This document shows positions 28,059-36,566 of a stretch of DNA of 53,702 bases, piece by piece. Source of the stretch: Pseudoalteromonas sp. S2755 (GTDB lineage: Bacteria; Pseudomonadota; Gammaproteobacteria; Enterobacterales; Alteromonadaceae); assembly GCF_005886535.1 (NCBI RefSeq), contig NZ_PNDS01000002.1, positions 1 through 53,702 on the forward strand. The letters are read 5' to 3'. A program made the position numbers and the translations under genes. Position 1 is the first letter of the stretch, and every line of letters starts with the position of its first letter. The notes beneath the pieces are model-generated. The model saw only the letters and a program-made list of their open reading frames with translations, made no database searches and was not told the DNA's origin.

Positions 28059-30305
28059 ATGATTAGAAAAAATATTTTTGCACTCTCTTTGATGTTTGTA
28101 TGCGCAGTTACCATAAACGCTGTGTATGCTGATGAAGGACAGTGGCAACCGCATCAATTAAAGCAATTACAAAGTGAGTTCGAGCGTGTGGGGATTGAAC
28201 TTCCAGCTTCACAAGTGGCAGATCTAAACAAGTATCCGCTAAATGCTGTGGTTGGTTTAGGCTATTGCTCAGCGTCTTTTGTTTCACCAAAAGGGTTAGC
28301 AGTAACTAATCATCATTGTGCTTATGGTGCGATTCAGAATAACAGTACGCCAGAAAATAACTTAATCGAAAAAGGCTTTTTGGCAGCTGACTTATCGAAA
28401 GAACTACCAGCTGGTCCGCAAGAGCGTTTATATGTAACTGAACAAGTTGATGATGTTACTGAGCGTGTAGTGGGTAACTTACCTGCAGATCTACACGGCA
28501 AAGCTCGCTACGAAGCGATTCAAGCAAACCGTAAAGCCTTGATCAGTGAATGTGAATCAAATCCTAACTATCGTTGTACTGTTCGTGATTTCCACCATGG
28601 CTTAGAGTACTTCATGATCAAACAGCTCATGATCAAAGATGTGCGCTTAGTGTATGCTCCGGCAGAAGCGCTGGGTAATTTTGGTGGTGACATCGATAAC
28701 TTTGAATACCCACGTCACACGGCCGATTTTACTTTTGTCCGTGGTTATGTCGGTAAAGATGGAAAGCCTGCAGATTACAGCGAAGATAACGTACCTTATG
28801 AGCCAAAATCATTCTTAAAAGTGAACACCAGTGGTGTAAGTTTAGGTGATGGTGTACTGGTTGCCGGTTATCCAGGTCGTACAAGCCGCTATAAGCTTGC
28901 AGATGAAGTAAATTATTCAGCGAGCTGGTATTACCCTACGTTACTGAATACCTACAATATGACCCTAGACGTAATCGCCAAGCAAAGCGAAGGCGATGAG
29001 CAAGCACAAGTAAAATATGCCTCTCGTGTAAAAAGTACTAACAACCGTTTAAAGAAACTGGAAGGCTTACAGGATGGCTTTAAAGTAACGGATATTCCGG
29101 GTATTAAAGCTGCGCAAGAACAAGCGTACCTAGCTTGGTTTGCACAAAGTGCTGAACGTAAAGCATACGCAGATTCATATCATGCATTGAAAGCATTGTT
29201 AGTTGAAGCGCATGCTCAGCAACAAAGTCACTTTTACTTTGACTATGCAAAACAGGCGGATCTACTAAGCACGGCAATTCGTTTATATCGTTTAGCTAAA
29301 GAAAGTGAAAAACCAAATGCCGAGCGCGAAATGGGTTACCAAGAGCGCGACCTTCCTATGCTTAAAGCGCGTTTAGAACGTTTACAAAAGCAGTTTACAC
29401 CTGAGGTAGATAAAGCCTTATGGTTAAGCTACTTAGGTAACTATCTAGCGCAAGATAAAGCAGCCCAAGTTGCGGCATTAAACAACGGTTTAGGTATTAC
29501 AGATACCACTACACAAGCCGAGCTTAAAGCGATTATTGCTTCTTTTTATGCTAATACAGAGCTTACAGATGTAGAAGCACGTGTTAACTGGATTGGTAAA
29601 TCAGTAACAGAGTTTGAAGCATCAAACGACCCTTTTATAAAGCTTGCTGTTGCCCTATACGATACCAACATGGCACAAGAAGCTGATGAAAAAGAAATGG
29701 CGGGTCGTTTAGCAGAAATTCGCCCGCAGTATATGCAAGCCGTGATCGCTTTTAACAACGCCAAAGGTAAGCCAGTTTACCCAGATGCAAATGGCACTTT
29801 ACGCGTAAGCTATGCACAAGTTGATGGTTACCCAGCGGCAGATGCCGTGTATAAAACACCTTTTACATCACTACGTGGTTTAGTGGCTAAACACACAGGT
29901 GAGAAGCCATTTGTTGTTACCGATAAAGTACTTGAAGCATACAAAAAGCAAGCGTTTGGCGCGTATTATCGTGGTGACTTAGGTCTACCTGGCGTAAGTT
30001 GTAGCTTATTTAGCTTTGGTTGTGAGCCACAAGCGGCTAAACCTCTTGAAGTTAACTCAGTACCAGTTAACTTTTTAAGTAGCGCTGATACCACTGGTGG
30101 TAACTCAGGTTCACCAGTCATGAATGGCAAAGGCGAATTAGTGGGTCTTAATTTTGACTCGACTTATGAATCAATCACCAAAGATTGGTACTTTAACGCT
30201 AAGATCACTCGCGCTATTCACGTTGATATTCGATACATGCTTTGGTTAATGGAAGAAGTTGATAACGCAGGTTACCTACTTGATGAGATGACCCTAGTTA
30301 AATAG
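28059..30305 (+). CDS. S46 family dipeptidyl-peptidase, secreted
   Basis: Periplasmic or cell-surface serine exopeptidase of the DPP7/DPP11 family, releasing dipeptides from oligopeptides. The signal peptide is residues 1-24 (ending VYADE). The catalytic His is in AVTNHHCAYG (85/86), the Asp probably in GNFGGDIDNFEYPRH and the Ser in GGNSGSPVMNGKGELVG. The residue after the later NFD, which sets P1 preference in the family (Gly in DPP7, Arg in DPP11), appears to be Ser. It has 748 residues. ATG 28059 is chosen because it gives a clean signal peptide. Confidence 0.92.
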   Translation: MIRKNIFALSLMFVCAVTINAVYADEGQWQPHQLKQLQSEFERVGIELPASQVADLNKYPLNAVVGLGYCSASFVSPKGLAVTNHHCAYGAIQNNSTPENNLIEKGFLAADLSKELPAGPQERLYVTEQVDDVTERVVGNLPADLHGKARYEAIQANRKALISECESNPNYRCTVRDFHHGLEYFMIKQLMIKDVRLVYAPAEALGNFGGDIDNFEYPRHTADFTFVRGYVGKDGKPADYSEDNVPYEPKSFLKVNTSGVSLGDGVLVAGYPGRTSRYKLADEVNYSASWYYPTLLNTYNMTLDVIAKQSEGDEQAQVKYASRVKSTNNRLKKLEGLQDGFKVTDIPGIKAAQEQAYLAWFAQSAERKAYADSYHALKALLVEAHAQQQSHFYFDYAKQADLLSTAIRLYRLAKESEKPNAEREMGYQERDLPMLKARLERLQKQFTPEVDKALWLSYLGNYLAQDKAAQVAALNNGLGITDTTTQAELKAIIASFYANTELTDVEARVNWIGKSVTEFEASNDPFIKLAVALYDTNMAQEADEKEMAGRLAEIRPQYMQAVIAFNNAKGKPVYPDANGTLRVSYAQVDGYPAADAVYKTPFTSLRGLVAKHTGEKPFVVTDKVLEAYKKQAFGAYYRGDLGLPGVSCSLFSFGCEPQAAKPLEVNSVPVNFLSSADTTGGNSGSPVMNGKGELVGLNFDSTYESITKDWYFNAKITRAIHVDIRYMLWLMEEVDNAGYLLDEMTLVK

Positions 30306-30322
30306 CTCCGCTATGCTAATAG

Positions 30323-30350
30323 AAACCGCAGCAATTGCTGCGGTTTTTTT
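30323..30350 (+). terminator. Terminator after the S46 peptidase gene
   Basis: A 10-base-pair stem AAACCGCAGC / GCTGCGGTTT with an AATT loop and a long T run. Confidence 0.92.
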
Positions 30351-30444
30351 ATGTCTTTAATTTTTGCCAATCTAACGTTTTTAATTTGTTTATTTTCAAT
30401 ACTTTTGTAATGTAAAAAGCAGATACTTTTACTTGGGACAAATA

Positions 30445-33123
30445 ATGAGCGCCAAACAAATAATAAAAGCCATTTCAGTGAGTGTTGTGATGATAACGGC
30501 AAGCTTGAATGCCAGTGCAGCGAATACCGAAGCAATGTGGCCGGGCACGACTTATAATCAGCAAATACCAACATTTAAACAAGTGCTCGGGTATGATGTA
30601 GGTGAGCGCATCACCAATTACAACGGTATGCGTCGTTATCTTAGCGCCTTAGAACAAGCTGCGCCTGATCGTATTAAGGTGTTTAAGTACGCAAACAGCT
30701 GGGAAGGTCGTGAACTGGTTTATGCGGTGGTTGGCACAGCGGAGCATATTCGCTCATTAGAAACCCTCGCCAATAACACCCAAGCCTTGGCTGATCCGCG
30801 TATCACCTCTGAAAAAGAAGCTAAGTCGCTAATTAAAAATTTACCGACGTCTGTGTGGCTTCAGTATGCCGTGCACGGTAATGAAATTAGCTCAACCGAT
30901 GCCGCATTATTTACTGCGTATCACTTACTAGCAGCCCCGAATGATGCCGTTAACAGCAAAATTTTGGACAACACCGTGGTGTTTATCGACCCATTGCAAA
31001 ACCCTGATGGCCGTGAGCGCTTTGTTACTCGTTATTATGCGACCGTGGGTCTTGAGCACAGTGCAGATAGGCTAAGTGCAGAGCATAATGAGCCATGGCC
31101 AAGAGGCCGAACAAACCATTATTTGTTTGATATGAACCGTGATTGGTTAGCGCTTACTCAGCCTGAAAGTAAAGGCAGAGTGGCTGCAATCAATAAATAT
31201 AAACCGCAGGTGGTGGTTGATATTCATGAAATGGGCGGTGACCAATCTTACTACTTTGCACCGGCTGCTCAGCCATTTAATCCGCATATGACGAAAACTC
31301 AAATCGCCAATATGGATGCAATTGGGCAAAATCATGCGAAGTATTTTGATGAGTTTGGCTTTGATTATTTTACCCGTGAGATTTTTGATGCCTTTTACCC
31401 AGGCTACGGTGATAGCTGGCCAGTATTTTATGGTGCATCAGCATCAACTTACGAAGTAGGCTCTGCACGTGGCCATGTGTTTGAGAAAAATACCGGTGAG
31501 CTACTCACCTATTTTAATACTGTAAAGCGTCAGTTTGTGGCCTCAATTTCGACTGCCGAAGGTGCTGCCAATCAACGTGAAAAACTACTAGGTGACTTTT
31601 ATCAATATCAAGTTGATGCGATTGATTCGGGTAAAGATAGCAAAGAGCGTGTTTATATCTTACCTAAGCAAAGTAACCGTGAAGGCGCTCATAGATTAGC
31701 AACCTTAATGGCTGAGCATGGTGTTGAAGTTAAACAAGCAACTGAAGACTTCAAAGCCTGTGGCGTTAAGTATAAAGCGGGTAGCTATTTTATTGATACC
31801 GCGCAGCCTCGCGGGGTATTTGTGCGTACCACGTTTACAGACCAAGTAGACATGGCTGAGGCATTTGTAAAAGAGCAAGAAAGACGCCGTGCTCGTAACC
31901 TAGGTGATGAAATTTACGATGTCACAGGTTGGTCACTGCCGATGATGTTTAATGTAGAGAGCGATAGCTGTAGCCGCGCTGTTAGCGCAGATAGCAAAGC
32001 GGTTCAGGCCGACGACACATTGCTTGGCAAAGTGAATAATCCAGAAGCCTCAGTGGCTTATATTGTTGCTTGGGGTGATACGGCCGCAGCACGCTTTTTA
32101 ACAGCAGCACTGCAAGCTGGCATTAAACTGAAAAGTGCTGACCAAGCCTTTATATTAGGTGATAAAACTAACTACCCAGCGGGCAGCTTAGTAATCGAAA
32201 AGCGCCTAAACGATAAAGATTTATTGACTAAAATTAGCCAAATTGCTGAGCAAACTGGTGCAATAGTTGATGGTGTGGATTCAAGTTGGGTGATTGAAGG
32301 GCCAAGCTTTGGCAGTAACAAAACAGTGCCTATGGTGGCACCAAAAGTGGCGATTGCATGGGATGCAGCTACTCATGAGCTAAGCGCCGGTAACACCCGT
32401 TTTGTTATCGAAAGACAGCTTGGCTATCCGGTAACCGCTATTCGCACACCAATGCTTGCATGGGCTGATTTAAGTGATTACCAAGTACTTATTTTACCTG
32501 AAGGTAATTATGAGCAAGCATTAGGTAAATCGGGTGCGGCTAATTTAAAAAGCTGGGTTGAAGCAGGCGGCGTGTTGATTGCGCTAGGCAATGCTAACCG
32601 CTTTACCACTCATGCTGATTATGGCTTATTAGATGTTAAACGCGAGCAAGCTTACCGAGAAGATAAAGCGGGTAGCAGCGATGATAAAAGCAGTAAAGTA
32701 GCAGGGCAGTTGTTCACTTCTCGTGATGATTTAAAAGCAGCGAGCATTGAGCCACATACATCGCCAGACTATGTAGCCGGTGTACTTGCTAATGTTGAAG
32801 TAGACCAAGAGCATTGGTTAACCGCAGGGGTTGATAAAGACCTCGTTGCGGTGGCTTACGGTAATGATATTTACACGCCAATAAAACTAAACTCAGGTAA
32901 AAACTTAGCGTGGTTTACAGGTAAAGATGATGTGCTAGCAAGTGGTTATCTATGGCAGCAAAATAAAGCACAGCTTGCGTATAAGCCATTGCTTATTCAT
33001 CAGCCGCAGGGCAAAGGCATGGTGATTGGCTTTACACAATCATCAACCTACCGTGCATACCTTGAAGGAATGAATGTGTTGCTTAGTAATACTATATTCC
33101 GCGCAGCAGCGCACGCAAAATGA
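30445..33123 (+). CDS. M14 family zinc carboxypeptidase, secreted
   Basis: Large secreted metallopeptidase of 892 residues. A signal peptide (about 1-25, ending NASAA) precedes an M14 domain. Zinc ligands are His and Glu in AVHGNEISSTDAAL and His in VVVDIHEMGGDQ. The substrate-binding NPDGRERF and a probable catalytic Glu in STYEVGSARG are also present. The C-terminal half (about 450-892) includes a glutamine-amidotransferase-like Rossmann segment (YQVLILPEGNY). The substrate is unknown. ATG 30445 is preferred over TTG 30433. Confidence 0.88.
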   Translation: MSAKQIIKAISVSVVMITASLNASAANTEAMWPGTTYNQQIPTFKQVLGYDVGERITNYNGMRRYLSALEQAAPDRIKVFKYANSWEGRELVYAVVGTAEHIRSLETLANNTQALADPRITSEKEAKSLIKNLPTSVWLQYAVHGNEISSTDAALFTAYHLLAAPNDAVNSKILDNTVVFIDPLQNPDGRERFVTRYYATVGLEHSADRLSAEHNEPWPRGRTNHYLFDMNRDWLALTQPESKGRVAAINKYKPQVVVDIHEMGGDQSYYFAPAAQPFNPHMTKTQIANMDAIGQNHAKYFDEFGFDYFTREIFDAFYPGYGDSWPVFYGASASTYEVGSARGHVFEKNTGELLTYFNTVKRQFVASISTAEGAANQREKLLGDFYQYQVDAIDSGKDSKERVYILPKQSNREGAHRLATLMAEHGVEVKQATEDFKACGVKYKAGSYFIDTAQPRGVFVRTTFTDQVDMAEAFVKEQERRRARNLGDEIYDVTGWSLPMMFNVESDSCSRAVSADSKAVQADDTLLGKVNNPEASVAYIVAWGDTAAARFLTAALQAGIKLKSADQAFILGDKTNYPAGSLVIEKRLNDKDLLTKISQIAEQTGAIVDGVDSSWVIEGPSFGSNKTVPMVAPKVAIAWDAATHELSAGNTRFVIERQLGYPVTAIRTPMLAWADLSDYQVLILPEGNYEQALGKSGAANLKSWVEAGGVLIALGNANRFTTHADYGLLDVKREQAYREDKAGSSDDKSSKVAGQLFTSRDDLKAASIEPHTSPDYVAGVLANVEVDQEHWLTAGVDKDLVAVAYGNDIYTPIKLNSGKNLAWFTGKDDVLASGYLWQQNKAQLAYKPLLIHQPQGKGMVIGFTQSSTYRAYLEGMNVLLSNTIFRAAAHAK

Positions 33124-33472
33124 TAAGCCGTCTAGCAAGAGTTGTAGCAGCTACTCTTGCTAGCTTATTTAAGCGTTACGATATTTTTACCCAATGACGT
33201 GGCTAAATTATTATAATAAGTCACTTCATTGATAAAATTTAGGTAAGCTTGATAAGTAATTTCTCCGCCATCTAATAAAGTGAAAATAGCCTCCCTTTAT
33301 TTAGTGACTTAAAGTCATCATTTTGCATGTTTTTATCATACCAACTCACTTTCCCTGTTCTCCCCTCAAAAAAATTCAGATAATAAGTGCACCACTTCTG
33401 GTTAAACGGTGAGAAGAGAGCAACTGCCTGTTGGTGAGACGCTGTAATCGTCAAAAAATAAGAGTTGATACC
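33124..33472. other. Intergenic region with M14 gene terminator and left flank of IS30 remnant
   Basis: This stretch starts with a strong hairpin (33132-33163), followed by AT-rich DNA. Around 33330-33470 it probably includes the left end of the IS30-type element. I could not find a terminal inverted repeat pair, because the other end of the element is lost. No other gene is visible. Confidence 0.4.
33130..33170 (+). terminator. Terminator after the M14 peptidase gene
   Basis: An 11-base-pair stem CTAGCAAGAGT / ACTCTTGCTAG with a 10-base loop, followed by CTTATTT. Confidence 0.8.
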
Positions 33473-34128
33473 ATGAGTTACAAGCAGTTGAACGAAGGGC
33501 ATGAGGCCTACTTATGCGAGGGGTTTAGCTATCGAGAGATAGGAAAAAGGCTTAAAGTGAGCCACAGTACCATAAGTCGTGAAGTTAGCCGCAATAGTAC
33601 TCGAAGTCATTATTTGCCTGATGTTGTACATTCAAAGGCATGTAAACGAAAACATCTAGCTGCCAAGTATTCCATGCCAGCACTTACAATTGCGTTTGTT
33701 GAGTTTGGGTTTGAGCAAAAATGGACCCAGAGCAGATTTCGGGTGTAAGCAAAATTATCGGCCATCCAGTAAGTCATGAATGGATTTATGCCTATATTCA
33801 AAATGATAAATTGAGTGGTGGCAAACGTGTCACCATCCCAAATCGAGTTAGCATTGAGCATAGGCCTGCGATTGTTGACACTAAAACACGGTTTGGTGAT
33901 TGGGAAGTGGATACAGTACTTGCTAAGCATAGTACGGGTGCAATCGCTAGTTTAGTCGAACGTACAAGTAAGTTTTACCTGATACGCAAAGTTCCAGCAA
34001 AAAGTGCAGCGCAAGTGAGCAGAGCAATGATAGGCATGTTGTGGCGTTATCGACGTCATGTTCATACGGTAACCGCAGATAATGTGCTATCGCTTATCCT
34101 GTGTAGTTTTTATTTTTCAGTAAATTAG
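33473..34128 (+). pseudogene. IS30-family transposase, frameshifted and truncated
   Basis: The first frame (33473-33748) holds the N-terminal helix-turn-helix (MSYKQLNEGHEAYL, REIGKRLKVSHSTISREVSR). A one-base deletion in the C run near 33725 then shifts the frame: the expected KW(T/S)PEQISG motif is split, and the rest continues in the frame from 33721. The second part shows the DDE-domain start FGDWEVDTV (first Asp) and the second catalytic Asp in VTADN. After that the IS30 similarity stops at about 34084, so the Glu and C-terminus are missing. The copy cannot be active without suppression and a partner. Confidence 0.88.
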
Positions 34129-34411
34129 AGTAGTTTTTTGATTTCGAAAGTTTGTTATTTTTACTTGCAATTCGCTTGCAACGTGCACTTTTACTGAACT
34201 CTATACTTTTATTGTGTATAATATCGCCCTCATTTTTATCACGAACAATAAAACAGTTGATGTTTGTTCGTGTGACGTTTAGTTTGCACACTCGAGCTAA
34301 AAGCCATCCCATCTGTTTCGGATCGTATCGTCCAACCCTCCAAGGGAGGCCATAGGGTGATTTGAGTTTTAGGGGGATGTCTTATCGAGTAAAGTTAGCC
34401 TTTGGGGTACC
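34129..34411 (+). promoter_or_regulatory. Native upstream region of dusA
   Basis: Non-coding stretch ahead of the original dusA start. A good -10 box TATAAT is at 34217-34222, with a weak -35 about 16-17 bases upstream (TGAACT). Because of the prophage, this promoter now drives only the 36-codon dusA fragment and possibly phage sequence beyond it. Confidence 0.5.
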
Positions 34412-34522
34412 ATGAGTAATTCAGTTAAATCAGGCGCTAAGCCAGAAAATACAAGTGATTCAGCCTTTCGCCGCTTTAGCGTTGCACCCATGCTGGATTG
34501 GACTGATTATCAGGTGAAGTAA
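34412..34522 (+). pseudogene. dusA: 5' fragment of dusA cut off by prophage insertion
   Basis: A 36-codon reading frame with the DusA N-terminus ([18 protein letters not shown]) that leaves dusA homology after Asp31-Tyr and stops at TAA in phage DNA. It parallels residues 1-35 of the complete dusA at 48721. This is the original chromosomal 5' end, separated from the rest by the prophage. Confidence 0.93.
34466..34503 (+). repeat. attL core in dusA
   Basis: The exact 20-base match TTTCGCCGCTTTAGCGTTGC (34466-34485) and a second block ATGCTGGATTGGAC (34490-34503) recur at 48775-48794 and 48799-48812 in the same orientation, with two mismatches in the gap between them. Crossover is inferred to lie in the 20-base block or the adjoining block. 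Confidence 0.88.
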
Positions 34523-34538
34523 GGCTTCTTTTTGGCTT

Positions 34539-34629
34539 TGGGGCATGTATGGGGCACCTACTTAGGCGTGGGGCACCGATTTTGCACTCAGGGACACCAA
34601 CTGAGAAAAGTATTGCGATTGTGGGGCAC
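34539..34629 (+). repeat. Left integrase arm-type repeats (TGGGGCAY)
   Basis: TGGGGCAT at 34539-34546 and TGGGGCAC at 34550-34557, 34569-34576 and 34622-34629. The same octamer recurs beside attR. Clustered short direct repeats on both sides of the core are what arm-type integrase binding sites look like; the function is inferred. Confidence 0.7.
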
Positions 34630-34647
34630 CGACCTCATGAAGATAGA

Positions 34648-34673
34648 AAGCGCCAACGTTGGCGCTTTTTTTG
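34648..34673 (+). terminator. Terminator near the prophage left end
   Basis: Perfect palindrome AAGCGCCAAC / GTTGGCGCTT followed by TTTTTTTG. It would stop transcription coming from the native dusA promoter before it reaches the phage cassette. Confidence 0.85.
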
Positions 34674-34801
34674 TATCAAAATGGTGAGATTGTTGATCTG
34701 TTTTAGTATCATGAACGGGTATTGTTGTAATAATAGTTAAACTGCGTTAACATCGCGGCAACAATACAAGGCTGTAATTGTGACTAAATTAAGGATTGAA
34801 A

Positions 34802-35017
34802 ATGATTAAACTAACAAAAAAGGCGCTATCAAAAGTATTTGGTGGTGGAAGTGGTGGCGGTGATGGTATCGAACCACCTAAAGCTGAACTATCAGAGCAG
34901 CAAGCAAAGGCTGTAGTTGGTGGTAATGGTGGTGGGGGCGATGGAATAGAACCTCCACTTGCTGACTCCGTTGCAAAAACAAGCTCGGGCTATCAACAAG
35001 TAAAGACAAAAAAGTGA
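34802..35017 (+). CDS. Tandem double-glycine-leader-like peptide (prophage cargo)
   Basis: A 71-residue peptide I do not recognise. Residues 1-15 (MIKLTKKALSKVFGG) and 30-41 (LSEQQAKAVVGG) both resemble double-glycine leader endings. Each is followed by a glycine-rich block and GGGDGIEPP (18-26 and 44-52), a 26-residue internal repeat. AAGGA lies 6 bases before ATG 34802. The next two genes encode membrane proteins on the same strand. A bacteriocin, microcin or signalling-peptide precursor is possible, but no C39 peptidase/ABC exporter gene is in the window. The role is inferred only. Confidence 0.72.
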   Translation: MIKLTKKALSKVFGGGSGGGDGIEPPKAELSEQQAKAVVGGNGGGGDGIEPPLADSVAKTSSGYQQVKTKK

Positions 35018-35038
35018 TTTAAGGAGAAATAGCAAGCC

Positions 35039-35590
35039 ATGAATGAATTATTGGTCGCTACAGGGCATGTGATTAGGGGGCTTGAGGTAATTCTCCTAGT
35101 ATACCTAGTGCTGAAGTTTAAAAGTCGCAGTTGGTCTTTGTTCTTTGGCGGCAAGGGGAGCCTAAAAACACCATCCGACCACGAAGTTCATTCATGCTTT
35201 ATTTCGGCGCTGTGTGTTTTAGTATTTCATTTCTTTAGCGGGTCTTTAGCGCCATACATTGTAAGTATTGAAGGTATGGAAAAGTTGGAGCTTCGGCAAT
35301 TCTTTTATTTCAGCATGTTGATGAGTTCGGTTGCATTTGCGACTGCTTTGTTTTTTTTACATGTTATTAGAGGGTGTAAATTTTCCGCTGTTGCGAGATA
35401 TTGCCTTTACATAACATTTGCCATGATGTTGTTACAAACAACGCAGTTTGTGTTACGAGGGATGCTAGATATAAATAGCTTTTCACCTGTTTATAAGATA
35501 AGTGTGATGATTTTAAACGTCCTTAGTTTAATGGTTGTCTCGATGTATCCAATTTCTAAAATCGCAAAACTAAGAGCTAGGGAAGTATAA
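35039..35590 (+). CDS. Five-helix integral membrane protein (prophage cargo)
   Basis: 183 residues with about five hydrophobic segments (near 9-26, 52-73, 86-110, 115-140 and 149-172). No family was recognised. It follows the glycine-rich peptide by 21 bases with AAGGAG upstream, and its stop overlaps the start of the next gene (ATAATGG). An immunity, transport or signalling partner of the peptide is a reasonable guess but unproven. It lies outside the structural gene block, between attL and the repressor. Confidence 0.72.
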   Translation: MNELLVATGHVIRGLEVILLVYLVLKFKSRSWSLFFGGKGSLKTPSDHEVHSCFISALCVLVFHFFSGSLAPYIVSIEGMEKLELRQFFYFSMLMSSVAFATALFFLHVIRGCKFSAVARYCLYITFAMMLLQTTQFVLRGMLDINSFSPVYKISVMILNVLSLMVVSMYPISKIAKLRAREV

Positions 35591-35895
35591 TGGATTTGCT
35601 TGTTATTATTTTATTTTGTCATGTATTAATTATTGGTTATATTCGCCTTGCTGTGATTGGGTGGTGTGCAAATGCTGAGAGTAATGAGGGCAAAGAAGAT
35701 GTGAGGGGGACTGCTTCACACCATATAGCTTATAAGCTAGGTCAGGCTCTCACAGAGCTACCAGTAAATAAAAGTTACTCGATAATAAAATCAGAAGTAC
35801 ATCCGACTGCTATCGAGTATTATCTGCGTACTAAGGGTGAGAATGTTAAGGTTGTAGATGTGCAAGAAAGGCCAAAGCTGAAGCTAGTAAAATAA
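35590..35895 (+). CDS. Small single-span membrane protein (prophage cargo)
   Basis: 101 residues. One N-terminal transmembrane helix (about 2-24) precedes a soluble tail rich in charged residues (HHIAYKLGQALTELP and the C-terminal KVVDVQERPKLKLVK). It is not recognised. Start/stop overlap with the gene before shows that the two are translated together. It ends at a terminator shared with the repressor gene. Confidence 0.68.
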   Translation: MDLLVIILFCHVLIIGYIRLAVIGWCANAESNEGKEDVRGTASHHIAYKLGQALTELPVNKSYSIIKSEVHPTAIEYYLRTKGENVKVVDVQERPKLKLVK

Positions 35896-35900
35896 AGTTG

Positions 35901-35925
35901 AGCGGGTTTCAGTTGCTAACCCGCT
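35901..35925. terminator. Bidirectional terminator, cargo cassette / repressor
   Basis: Stem AGCGGGTT / AACCCGCT with a 9-base loop between converging genes; it overlaps the repressor stop codon. Confidence 0.72.
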
Positions 35926-36374
35926 TTCACCTTTTCATTAGTACCGTAATATTGCTCAACAACTTCCTGTAAATCCTTGAACAACAACTTGCCATAAGCC
36001 TCAAAGTCCATCTTTTCAGTGTTAATTTCAACCCAATCAAGATAGCCGAATGTTTGAAGCGACTTTATCGCTTCATCAATAAAGCGTTGTTCATACTCGC
36101 CTTTGGTTATAAGTGTTTTAGGCTTTTGGTCATCTAAAGGACTAAATTGTCCCGCGTCAGGGTTGCTTTCGTCTGTAATCAACCAAAGAGCATACTTCTT
36201 AAACTCAGGGTGGTTCGCGACAGCCATTATCGCTGGTGCACCAACCTCGTTTACGCCTGTTTCATACTTCTTGTAACTACTAAAGCTAATTCCAACCAGT
36301 TCACTAAATTTTGATTGGGTTAAACCTGCTCGTTCGCGAATCAATCTAAATTTCTCACCCATTTTATTTGACAT
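35916..36374 (-). CDS. XRE-family phage repressor
   Basis: A 152-residue DNA-binding protein with an N-terminal helix-turn-helix (about residues 6-60; GLTQSKFSELVGISFSSYKKYE broken by a turn at Gly) and a helical C-terminal part without peptidase motifs. It is the only minus-strand gene in the left and centre of the prophage and is divergent from the early operon, so a lysogeny repressor is the natural reading. ATG 36374 is chosen because AAGGCGG precedes it. ATG 36413 would lie inside the putative operator. Confidence 0.85.
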   Translation of the reverse strand: MSNKMGEKFRLIRERAGLTQSKFSELVGISFSSYKKYETGVNEVGAPAIMAVANHPEFKKYALWLITDESNPDAGQFSPLDDQKPKTLITKGEYEQRFIDEAIKSLQTFGYLDWVEINTEKMDFEAYGKLLFKDLQEVVEQYYGTNEKVKAG

Positions 36375-36407
36375 GGTTCCGCCTTCGGATCTATATTGCT
36401 TGTGTTG

Positions 36408-36524
36408 GTTCATTGAACTGCTTTTAATTGCTTTGAGTGTAGCCTTTGGTTCCGTTCAATGTTCTTTTGTTATTTTTTAAAGTCGACAATTAGAGAATAG
36501 CACACCAAAAGCGCATAAATGAAC
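36408..36524. promoter_or_regulatory. Operator/early promoter region of prophage
   Basis: Between repressor and early operon there is a perfect palindrome GTTCATTGAAC (36408-36418), then three GTTC half-sites (36449-36452, 36454-36457, 36461-36464) and a TGAAC at 36520-36524. Repeated half-sites in a divergent cI-type region suggest repressor binding. The early promoter itself is weakly defined. Confidence 0.6.
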
Positions 36525-36566
36525 AGTGTAATGTCACTAGATACCTCTGGTAAATGGAGTTTTTGT

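Noticed and set aside
33610..33930. Minus-strand frame across the IS30 remnant
   Set aside because: Lies opposite the transposase sequence, no motif or ribosome site.
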